The position numbers and the translations under genes are program-made. A stretch of DNA of 18,442 nucleotides from Campylobacteraceae bacterium (lineage in GTDB: Bacteria > Campylobacterota > Campylobacteria > Campylobacterales > JALSKU01). The stretch's first letter is position 1, and each line of letters opens with the position of its first letter. The notes under the pieces are model-generated. The model had not been told where the DNA came from. It worked only from the letters and a program-made list of their open reading frames with translations, and did not search any database. The stretch spans positions 1 to 18,442 of the forward strand of contig WFMT01000300.1 in NCBI GenBank assembly GCA_015488975.1, read 5' to 3'. Positions 7,966 to 13,385 of the stretch are shown here, piece after piece.

Positions 7966-9251
7966 AAAAAATATTTATATTAATAGTGCCTGTATTTTTA
8001 TGGGCTATAAATTTTAGTAATATTGCAAGAGGTATTGACAATAATTTACTAATAAAATCAAAAGAGGCTAAAACAAAAGCTTTAAAAGAGATGTTGAAAG
8101 TCGCTGTCTCGAAAAATTATCCAAATATCAATCTTTCTTTAAATGCTGTCAGATTGCAAGAGACACCGACAGCTATATTCTATGTTCCGCCTTTGCCTCC
8201 TGTAAATTCTGTCGTTGGGACAAAGAGTAATTTTACTGGAGCGCTGAGCTTTACATATCCGGTTTTTAGCGGATTTGCTATAAGTAATTTTATAAATAAA
8301 GCAAAACTCCAAGTTATAAAAAGCGAATTAGAAACAGATAATTTAAAAAGAATACTTTACCTTAATGCACTCAAACTCTACAGTGCTATCTATGTTTTAA
8401 ATAAAGCAATTAAGGCAAATAAAGATGCCATGCAAAGTGTTGACATATCTTTAAAAACAGCATTAGGATTTTATAAAAATAATTTATTGAATTTGGCCGG
8501 AGTTTATAATATAAAAGCAAAAAAGTATGATATCAAGGCAAGTATAGCAAAGCTTGAAAATCAAAGAGATATTCTTAGTAATAAGCTTTTTTACTTAGCA
8601 AATATGAAAATAGACAATAATATAGTGCTGAATAAAATCAATATCCCAACAAATATGAATTATGTGATGGATTTAGCACTTAAGAATAGAAAAGATATCA
8701 AAATTATCCAAGAGCAGTTAAAGATAAATGATACAGATGTCAAATTATCAAAAAGCAGTTACTTTCCCAAAGTGGCAATTATAGGTGCCTTAAAGAGGCA
8801 AGGAGATAGTTTGAGACTAAATGGCAATGAGCATACTAATGCAAATGAAAACTATATAGGGATAAATCTTAAATGGAATATATTCGATGGATTTGCAAAA
8901 TCTCACAGAAAAGAAGCAGCAATAAGACAAAAAGAAGCGACTATTCTTTATTTTAATAATTATAAAAATTTGGTTAAAACAAATATAAAAAATTCCTTTT
9001 TAGCCTTGCATGCATTAAAATTTGAATTGATTTCTTCTCAAGAACAGTTAAAAGCACAAAATGAATATTATTTGTTAACTAAGGGGGAATTTGATAACTC
9101 CTTAACAAGTGCTGACAAATTAAGTAGGGCTATATCAAAAAAAGCTATGGCAAAAGCAAAAGTTGAAGAAGTAAAAGCAGATATATTTGAGCAGAAATTC
9201 AAAATAGCTTTGCAAGCAGGATTAGTGTATTTTGATCAAATAATAAAATAG
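7962..9251 (+). CDS. TolC-like outer membrane efflux protein
   Basis: Outer-membrane channel component of the tripartite pump. The 429-aa protein has a short signal peptide (basic MKK, hydrophobic 4-16, cleavage perhaps near 16-24) and two OEP-type repeats. Each repeat has a beta-strand section (YPNINLSLNAVRL near 51; SSYFPKVAIIGAL near 265) and long amphipathic helices. The LKWNIFDGF stretch (about 305-313) and the TYPVFSGF stretch (about 95-102) are the matching strand positions typical of the family. The start is TTG with a strong AGGAGGG (7948-7954) and overlaps the pump stop by 4 bases. It is the third gene of the operon. No obvious rho-independent terminator follows; a dispersed repeat fragment starts at the stop codon. 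Confidence 0.9.
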   Translation: MKKIFILIVPVFLWAINFSNIARGIDNNLLIKSKEAKTKALKEMLKVAVSKNYPNINLSLNAVRLQETPTAIFYVPPLPPVNSVVGTKSNFTGALSFTYPVFSGFAISNFINKAKLQVIKSELETDNLKRILYLNALKLYSAIYVLNKAIKANKDAMQSVDISLKTALGFYKNNLLNLAGVYNIKAKKYDIKASIAKLENQRDILSNKLFYLANMKIDNNIVLNKINIPTNMNYVMDLALKNRKDIKIIQEQLKINDTDVKLSKSSYFPKVAIIGALKRQGDSLRLNGNEHTNANENYIGINLKWNIFDGFAKSHRKEAAIRQKEATILYFNNYKNLVKTNIKNSFLALHALKFELISSQEQLKAQNEYYLLTKGEFDNSLTSADKLSRAISKKAMAKAKVEEVKADIFEQKFKIALQAGLVYFDQIIK

Positions 9252-9283
9252 GAGTTTTGCTCATTATAGTGCGTAAGGTTAGT
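9251..9283 (+). repeat. Partial copy of a dispersed intergenic repeat (right end only)
   Basis: These 33 bases match 10059-10091 at 29 positions, including the exact 14-base end word GTGCGTAAGGTTAG (9269-9282). Only the right-end part of the element is present, starting at the last base of the TolC-like stop codon. Confidence 0.75.
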
Positions 9284-9319
9284 TAGAATAAAATTTTATG
9301 AGAGAGAAAAGGATTAAAC

Positions 9320-9328
9320 TGGTATAAT
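9320..9328 (+). promoter_or_regulatory. Extended -10 promoter for the 156-aa gene
   Basis: TGGTATAAT is an extended -10 (TGnTATAAT) 25 bases before the ATG at 9354. It sits inside a near-palindrome TGGTATAATACCA. It predicts a short leader with GGAA (9343-9346) as ribosome binding site. The two small genes downstream are thus probably expressed separately from the efflux operon. Confidence 0.55.
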
Positions 9329-9353
9329 ACCAAAAAATGTACGGAATGAAAAT

Positions 9354-9824
9354 ATGAAAAGAAAAGTTTATCTGTTTTTAGTGGTTGTTGCGGTTGTGCT
9401 TGCATATATCTGGGTATTTAACTTTTTAAAGTCCAATAAAATTCAAATACTTAATGACAGAACAAATCAAATAACAAAACAGGATGATTCGTATCTTCAT
9501 TATAAAGTTTTTGATAATAAATTGTTAAATGATTATGGCATAGACTTTAGAATGATAATTGCAAAAGATAGAAATATAAATTTATTTGCAAAGCAAGAAT
9601 TTGACAAGATGATTAAACATCCAAGAAGAAAAGCCAAAAGTTTTATTTTGGTTGTTTTAAATAAATCACAAGATAAGTCTATATTATTGAGTAAAAATTT
9701 AAAAAGCAGGTTTGATAAAAAATTTATTCAAAACATAAAAAATTATAAGAGTAAAAATATAAGGACTTCGGTGATAGGGATAATAGAGAAATTTTTAGAT
9801 CATGCTATCAAAACAAAAAACTAA
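9354..9824 (+). CDS. Membrane-anchored protein, possibly TPM-domain-like
   Basis: The 156-aa protein has one N-terminal hydrophobic segment (about 5-24), an anchor or uncleaved signal, so the rest is probably periplasmic. The remainder alternates helix and strand: a helix-rich LNDRTNQITKQDDSYLHYKV, then DYGIDFRMIIAKD, then KAKSFILVVLNKSQDKSILLSKNLKSRF. This order resembles TPM (Psb32/MOLO1-type) domains, in which a D-x-A-x-x-L-like start leads to two strands and a KSIL-type turn. It is very basic and very AT-rich. I do not recognise a specific orthologue. It has its own extended -10 promoter and overlaps the next small gene by 23 bases. The TPM assignment is tentative and no enzymatic function is claimed. 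Confidence 0.6.
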   Translation: MKRKVYLFLVVVAVVLAYIWVFNFLKSNKIQILNDRTNQITKQDDSYLHYKVFDNKLLNDYGIDFRMIIAKDRNINLFAKQEFDKMIKHPRRKAKSFILVVLNKSQDKSILLSKNLKSRFDKKFIQNIKNYKSKNIRTSVIGIIEKFLDHAIKTKN

Positions 9825-9990
9825 AAAAGTAATTTTTTATATACTTTGGGCATTAATCCTGTGGTATCTTTATATAAAATTTGCCGAAAGTAAACCTTTT
9901 GGCAAAAATTCTTCTTTTTATAAAGAAAGCTGTAAAAATAAAAATACAAATATCAAAACAGATAAACTTATAAAATTACAAGGGTTTTAA
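9802..9990 (+). CDS. Small membrane protein, hypothetical
   Basis: The 62-aa frame has one clear hydrophobic helix (about residues 9-27, VIFYILWALILWYLYIKFA) flanked by lysines, then a basic Asn/Lys-rich tail with one Cys. The ATG lies inside the end of the preceding gene (23-base overlap), and the upstream ribosome binding site is weak (AGAGAAA). Translation would depend on coupling. I recognise no family. Charge around the helix (MLSKQKTKK first) suggests an N-in orientation. The alternative is that this is a chance frame; the transmembrane pattern and the repeat element starting only four bases after its stop codon make a real gene slightly more likely. Confidence 0.4.
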   Translation: MLSKQKTKKVIFYILWALILWYLYIKFAESKPFGKNSSFYKESCKNKNTNIKTDKLIKLQGF

Positions 9991-9993
9991 TAG

Positions 9994-10090
9994 CTAAGCT
10001 TACGCGCTTTTTTCTCAAAAAGTCTTACTGTAGGGACTTTAGTCCTTACGCACGATAACGAGCTTTACTCATTATCGTGCGTAAGGTTAG
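9994..10090. repeat. 97-bp MITE-like element with inverted ends
   Basis: The left end CTAAGCTTACGCGC (9994-10007) and the right end GTGCGTAAGGTTAG (10077-10090) are inverted repeats matching at 12 of 14 positions. Inside are two further hairpins: GTAGGGACT/AGTCCTTAC (10030-10049, 8 of 9) and a perfect 15-bp stem (10044-10058 with 10072-10086). The element shares its left half with 12355-12432 and its right third with 9251-9283. It codes for nothing and has no transposase, so a mobilised repeat family or a structured intergenic repeat are both possible. Confidence 0.65.
10044..10086. terminator. Strong hairpin between convergent genes, possible bidirectional terminator
   Basis: A perfect 15-bp stem (CCTTACGCACGATAA and its complement) with a 13-base spacer that can add three more pairs (GAG 10060-10062 with CTC 10068-10070). 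It lies between the rightward small gene ending at 9990 and the leftward NRAMP gene ending at 10101. There is no T-run after either arm, so it is not a classical intrinsic terminator; a transcription or RNase barrier is equally possible. Confidence 0.4.
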
Positions 10091-10100
10091 TAAATATTTG

Positions 10101-11318
10101 CTAAACCACCAAACTAAGTGCAGCATACACTCCCATTAAGCTTGTCGCTACTATAACTATGCCGACTACAACTAAGTAGCCCCCTTGCAGGCGATATGGC
10201 TTTGGCAAGGCTTTGACAGCAAGCATAAAAAGAAAACCAAGCACTATAGGAAGTAATGCCGCGTTCATAACTTGAACCGCTACACTTAAAGTTATAAGAT
10301 TGACACCAGATACTACTATCACACCACCAATTATCAACATTGCACTGTAAACTATATAAAACCATGGAGCTTTGCTTGGATGATGTTCGAGTGAGTGTTT
10401 GTATCCGCTTACCTCTCCAAGTCCCCAAGCAGCAGCTAAGGAAACCACAACAGCAGCTACCATTGATGCTCCAACCATACCCAAAGAAAAAAGAATAGTT
10501 CCTGTCATTTTGCCTAAAAACGGGGTTAGTGAATCTGCTATTTGTTGTACCGTATTTAGAGATTTACCGGGATGATTTACTCCTATGGTTGCAGCAGTTG
10601 CCACCAATATAGCAATCATGATAAGCTGCGTAATCACAGCTCCAATAGCAGTATCAATGCGTGCGATTTTAAGATGTTTGATGCTCATACCTTTATCAAC
10701 AACTGCTGATTGATGATAAAAAATCATCCAAGGCATGATAACGGCACCTATGTTTGCAACTACGAGGTAAATATATCCTGAATGTTGCCAAGGGACATCA
10801 GCCAAACCTTTTAACATAGCTGCTGGATCAGGGTGAGCTTGCCAAGCTACAAAAAGAAATATTAGCTCAAAACTACCAAGCATTATAGCAATTCGCTCCA
10901 CCGAACGGTATGAGCCTGTCCAAGCCATTATGATAAGCAGTGTTACAGCCATGCCTACACTAAGCCAAGTTGGAATACCAAAGAGCAATCCGGCTCCGGC
11001 TACTCCAGCAAACTCTGTTATTAAAGCCCCCATGCAAGCAACCGCTAAAGTAGAAACACTAAGCCATGCCCATTTTGGGCCGAAATACTCTCTTATAAGT
11101 TCCCCATGTCCTTTGCCTGTTACCAAGCCAAGCCTTACTGCCAACTCTTGTACGATATAAACTATAGGTATCAGTATGAGTTGTAAAAGAAGAAGTTTAT
11201 ATCCCCATACAGCTCCGCTTTGTGCTGCTGTGATAACACTTCCGGCATCTGTATCTGCTAACATGACCACGATACCTGGTCCAAAAATCGCAAAATAAGC
11301 TAAAATATTACGACGCAT
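10101..11318 (-). CDS. NRAMP-family divalent metal transporter, non-canonical metal-site motifs
   Basis: Inner-membrane divalent cation transporter (SLC11/NRAMP fold) of 405 aa with about 11 helices. In TM1 the canonical DPGN is DAGS (Asp24-Ala-Gly-Ser27, within GPGIVVMLADTDAGS). In TM6 the canonical A-x-x-MPH is A192-V-I-M195-P-W197, followed by MIFYHQS. The metal-binding Asp, Ala and Met positions are therefore kept, while Asn becomes Ser and His becomes Trp. QELAVRLGLVTGKGHGE (57-73) is typical of the NRAMP branch with these substitutions. Fe2+ or Mn2+ uptake is plausible given the Fur-like site upstream, but specificity cannot be read from family membership. The start is ATG at 11318 with GGAA upstream. 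The GC content is visibly higher (about 40% in sampled lines) than in the flanking genes. Confidence 0.88.
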   Translation of the reverse strand: MRRNILAYFAIFGPGIVVMLADTDAGSVITAAQSGAVWGYKLLLLQLILIPIVYIVQELAVRLGLVTGKGHGELIREYFGPKWAWLSVSTLAVACMGALITEFAGVAGAGLLFGIPTWLSVGMAVTLLIIMAWTGSYRSVERIAIMLGSFELIFLFVAWQAHPDPAAMLKGLADVPWQHSGYIYLVVANIGAVIMPWMIFYHQSAVVDKGMSIKHLKIARIDTAIGAVITQLIMIAILVATAATIGVNHPGKSLNTVQQIADSLTPFLGKMTGTILFSLGMVGASMVAAVVVSLAAAWGLGEVSGYKHSLEHHPSKAPWFYIVYSAMLIIGGVIVVSGVNLITLSVAVQVMNAALLPIVLGFLFMLAVKALPKPYRLQGGYLVVVGIVIVATSLMGVYAALSLVV

Positions 11319-11328
11319 TACAAATTCC

Positions 11329-11343
11329 TACCGTAAAACGGTA
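11329..11343 (-). promoter_or_regulatory. Small hairpin abutting the NRAMP ribosome binding site
   Basis: TACCGT-aaa-ACGGTA is a perfect 6-bp stem with a 3-base loop. On the minus strand it ends directly against the GGAA Shine-Dalgarno (11325-11328), eleven bases before the start codon. It could modulate initiation, or be an operator half-site pair. No known motif was recognised. Confidence 0.4.
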
Positions 11344-11409
11344 TTTTGTTATACTGGATAATATTTGTTTTTTGTAAACTAATCAATATCATTTTATTAA
11401 CTCCTACTT

Positions 11410-11428
11410 GATAATGATTATTATAATC
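11410..11428 (-). promoter_or_regulatory. Fur-box-like operator upstream of the NRAMP gene
   Basis: GATAATGATTATTATAATC matches the 19-bp Fur consensus (GATAATGATAATCATTATC) at 16 of 19 positions. On the minus strand it contains a TATAAT (11420-11425) that would serve as the -10 box of the NRAMP gene, about 100 bases from its start. Repression by iron-loaded Fur fits the gene downstream. The site lies in the 140-base gap between two leftward genes. Confidence 0.55.
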
Positions 11429-11458
11429 TTTTAAACCTTTCGTATGACTTAAAGTTTT

Positions 11459-12088
11459 TTATTTTTTTATCTTATGATTTTTTCCAATAGTCGGCAAATT
11501 CCAATTCTTGTAATAAGCCAAAAGCCTGAGCGATAAGCCGAAAAAGAAAACACCAAGAATTAAATAATTGTTTAAATATCCAAAAAGGTTTATGAGGTAT
11601 ATTAGTATGCAAACTATAACTGACACTGTTGCGTAAAATCCACTTGTTAGGACAAGAGGAACTTCGTTGATAAGGATATCTCTTAAAACTCCGCCTCCAA
11701 TGGCTGTACTGAGAGAAAGGATAATCACTCCAAAAAAGTTTAATTTATTTTCAATTCCTACTAATGCTCCTGCTATACTAAAGGAGACTAAGCCCATAGC
11801 ATCACTGAGAATAAAAATCTTAAATCTTTCAATGCGTTGTTTTTTTGCAATCTTTGAGAGCGATGCTATTGTTATAACTGAAATGACAATAATTGATGGC
11901 ATAGAATCTATTAAAGATAACGGGAGTTTTCCGACTATGACATCTCTTATAATTCCTCCTCCTAAAGCAGTTAGAAAGGAAAATAGTATGACACCTAAAA
12001 GATCTAAATTTTTTCTAACTGCTATTAAAAAACCGCTAAGTGCAAATGAAGCTATACCGATAGTATCTGTGATGTTTAATATATCCAA
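11459..12088 (-). CDS. TRIC/UPF0126 (YadS-like) membrane channel-family protein
   Basis: The 209-aa inner-membrane protein has about seven hydrophobic helices, built of two related halves. Each half carries the family glycine signature: TALGGGIIRDVIVG (40-53) and TAIGGGVLRDILI (128-140). These kinked glycine-rich helices line the pore in TRIC-type cation channels; the arginine-aspartate pair is conserved in both halves here. Length is typical for bacterial members. The start is TTG at 12088 (TTGGATATATTAAAC), since an in-frame stop lies just upstream and no ATG is available; GGA is six bases before it. Its likely promoter is the minus-strand TATAAT at 12121-12126. A role in K+ or amino-acid-linked ion balance is known or proposed for relatives; none is shown here. 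Confidence 0.87.
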   Translation of the reverse strand: MDILNITDTIGIASFALSGFLIAVRKNLDLLGVILFSFLTALGGGIIRDVIVGKLPLSLIDSMPSIIVISVITIASLSKIAKKQRIERFKIFILSDAMGLVSFSIAGALVGIENKLNFFGVIILSLSTAIGGGVLRDILINEVPLVLTSGFYATVSVIVCILIYLINLFGYLNNYLILGVFFFGLSLRLLAYYKNWNLPTIGKNHKIKK

Positions 12089-12120
12089 AATTTATCCATT
12101 CAACTAAAATTAAAAAATAT

Positions 12121-12130
12121 ATTATACAAT
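12121..12130. promoter_or_regulatory. Overlapping divergent -10 boxes
   Basis: ATTATACAAT reads as TATAAT on the minus strand (12121-12126, serving the TRIC-like gene) and TACAAT on the plus strand (12125-12130, serving the 71-aa gene). The two boxes share bases, so RNA polymerase could occupy only one direction at a time. The plus-strand box is only five bases from the ATG at 12136. Confidence 0.45.
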
Positions 12131-12135
12131 ACTGT

Positions 12136-12351
12136 ATGAATAAAATAAATAAAGAAAATATAATCTTAGAAATAGCAAAGCTTGTTGAGACAGATATAAA
12201 TACTAAAACTATAAGCCTGGATGTTTTAAGGCTTTTGGATATAAAAGAGCTTGAAAAAATCAAACAATCCTTGCTAAAATCGAAAAAGGAGTTAAGTTCC
12301 AAATCAAAAAAGTGGCTTGATGAAATTGCTCAAAATTGCTCAAAAGATTAA
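12136..12351 (+). CDS. Small hypothetical protein, 71 aa
   Basis: Short charged, helical protein rich in Lys, Glu, Leu and Ser with no membrane segment or signal. About 36-54 (LKELEKIK-type pattern, IKELEKIKQSLLKSKKELSS) is a predicted amphipathic helix, and the C-terminus ends with an Asn-Cys-Ser-Lys-Asp tail. I recognise no family. The ATG at 12136 has no Shine-Dalgarno, and a TACAAT -10 box ends five bases upstream, so a leaderless transcript is likely if the promoter is real. It is divergent from the TRIC-like gene. A repeat element begins four bases after its stop. It could be a chance frame, but coding-like codon use (regular third-position A/T) supports a real gene. Confidence 0.55.
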   Translation: MNKINKENIILEIAKLVETDINTKTISLDVLRLLDIKELEKIKQSLLKSKKELSSKSKKWLDEIAQNCSKD

Positions 12352-12354
12352 AAC

Positions 12355-12494
12355 CTAACCTTACGCACTTTTTTTGAAAAGTCCTACTTTTTATAAGCTT
12401 CAAGGGGTTGTAGGGACTTTAATCCCTACAACTCTAAACATAGACTACACATATTATCAATACAATTTCTTTATCAATAACTGACCTTACGCAC
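12355..12494 (-). repeat. Second, diverged copy of the MITE-like intergenic repeat
   Basis: It begins with the exact 14-base end word CTAACCTTACGCAC (12355-12368), the complement of the right end at 10077-10090. It then follows the element at 9994 through the T-run, AAAAGTC(C/T)TAC and TGTAGGGACTTTA(A/G)TCC, with a 21-base insertion in between. A perfect 10-bp hairpin lies at 12407-12416/12423-12432 (GTTGTAGGGA). A further CCTTACGCAC occurs at 12485-12494, in direct rather than inverted orientation, so the right boundary is unclear. Confidence 0.6.
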
Positions 12495-12538
12495 TAAACA
12501 CATATCTGAGCAAAAAGAGAAAGTGTCATATGTAAGGT

Positions 12539-12579
12539 AGATTTTTGGAAGCCTAGCTTTTGCTAAGGTAAAAAAATCT
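12539..12579 (+). promoter_or_regulatory. Long imperfect hairpin in the leader of the P460-like gene
   Basis: AGATTTTT (12539-12546) pairs exactly with AAAAATCT (12572-12579). Inside it, CCTAGC (12552-12557) pairs with GCTAAGG (12562-12568, one bulge) around a TTTT loop. The structure ends 12 bases before the AGGAGG (12592-12597). No known riboswitch class was recognised; it could be an attenuator or an RNA-stability element. Confidence 0.4.
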
Positions 12580-12603
12580 AAGTTAATAATTTAGGAGGCA
12601 ATT

Positions 12604-13218
12604 ATGAATATAAAATATTCTATAGCGGCGTTGAGTACCGTGGTTTTACTTGTTTCAGGCTGTGCGGTTGCGAGTGAAAACTCAAGCACTAATAATTCTA
12701 TGCAAAACTCATCCATAAGTAAAAAAGGTATGATGAAGCCACCATTTGGAGGTTTGGCTGATGTATCTTATGCACACAATCTTTGGAATGAGCTTCAAAG
12801 CAGAGGGTTCAATACTACTAATTCTAAACTTTATACAGGGGGACCGCCTCATGGACAAGTAAGAGAAGTGTTAGAGGGTAAAATAAATGGCAATCTTGTA
12901 GTGGTAAAGAGAAACTATTATGGCAAATCTATAACGGTTGCCAAAGTTTCAGCTGATAGAGCAAAGTATTTAAAGTCTATAACCGTAATGGCAAAAAGAC
13001 CAGGATATGACCCTGCCGATAAAGATTGGTTTTGGGTAAAATATGCTCCAAATGGTACGATTATGAAAAATCCTAAAGGCATGAAGCTTGCCGGAAAAGT
13101 AGCAAAAGGTATGGCAAAAGGATGTATTTCTTGTCATGCCGGAGCATCAGGAAATGACTTTTTATATATTCAGGATAAAAACATAAGTCCAAAAGCTACT
13201 CTCATAGGCTCAATGTAG
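12604..13218 (+). CDS. Cytochrome P460-like monohaem c-type lipoprotein
   Basis: Predicted lipoprotein of 204 aa: the signal peptide ends in lipobox LVSGC with lipidated Cys20, followed by a Ser/Asn-rich linker (about 24-40). The domain from about 50 to the end has the P460/cytochrome c'-beta pattern: GGPPHGQVREVLEG (79-92), VVVKRNYYGKSITV (99-112), SITVMAKRPGYDPADKDWFW (125-144) and C174-I-S-C177-H178 for covalent haem attachment, then NDFLYIQ. The haem is thus near the C-terminus, as in P460 relatives, which oxidise hydroxylamine or bind NO. Lysines around 102-108 could be candidates for the haem cross-link of true P460, but I cannot align them with certainty. It has a strong AGGAGG and is probably monocistronic, with a terminator hairpin downstream. 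It faces the periplasm. Confidence 0.85.
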   Translation: MNIKYSIAALSTVVLLVSGCAVASENSSTNNSMQNSSISKKGMMKPPFGGLADVSYAHNLWNELQSRGFNTTNSKLYTGGPPHGQVREVLEGKINGNLVVVKRNYYGKSITVAKVSADRAKYLKSITVMAKRPGYDPADKDWFWVKYAPNGTIMKNPKGMKLAGKVAKGMAKGCISCHAGASGNDFLYIQDKNISPKATLIGSM

Positions 13219-13261
13219 CGATATAAAAGCCTCTTTATGGGCAATGCAATCTTGTAAAATA

Positions 13262-13298
13262 AAAATTACCTTGTTTTATTGAGGAATAAGGTAATTTT
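13262..13298 (+). terminator. Probable terminator after the P460-like gene
   Basis: A perfect 11-bp inverted repeat (AAAATTACCTT and AAGGTAATTTT) with a 15-base loop that can extend the stem. The right arm ends in a short T-run. It lies 44 bases after the stop and separates this gene from the Hyf operon. Confidence 0.6.
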
Positions 13299-13301
13299 CT
13301 A

Positions 13302-13307
13302 TATAAT
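13302..13307 (+). promoter_or_regulatory. -10 box for the hyf operon
   Basis: TATAAT lies immediately after the terminator hairpin. It would start transcription near 13314 and give a leader of about 70 nt before hyfB. No -35 hexamer or formate-regulator-type site was recognised. Confidence 0.45.
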
Positions 13308-13385
13308 GCCCTATCTTAAATCTTGTTGAACTTCGTCGAATAGTCTTATATCTATTTTATTGTCTTTTTTTTAGAGGTTACTGTC

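Larger units (their letters stand above)
12352..12603. other. 252-base intergenic region with repeat copy and structured leader
   Basis: No credible coding frame is seen here. The left part (12355-12494) is repeat sequence related to 9994-10090. The right part holds a long imperfect hairpin (12539-12579) and then AGGAGG, which is the ribosome binding site of the lipoprotein gene at 12604. No convincing promoter was recognised. Confidence 0.6.

Noticed and set aside
9251..10091. Insertion sequence with transposase
   Set aside because: No transposase-like frame exists between the repeat copies; the proteins there are a TPM-like protein and a single-helix protein.
10114..10428. 104-aa minus-strand frame inside the NRAMP gene
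   Set aside because: Wrong frame within a well-conserved transporter; Ser/Trp/Cys-rich composition is typical of an out-of-frame read.
11667..12107. 146-aa open frame on the plus strand opposite the TRIC-like gene
   Set aside because: It is the antisense shadow of a clear membrane protein gene, has no ribosome binding site, and its sequence shows no family signature.
12036..12302. 88-aa minus-strand frame spanning the TRIC start and the 71-aa gene
   Set aside because: It crosses a divergent promoter and overlaps two better-supported genes; no ribosome binding site or motif.
9994..12494. CRISPR array
   Set aside because: Repeats are irregular, in both orientations, without uniform spacers, and no cas gene is near.
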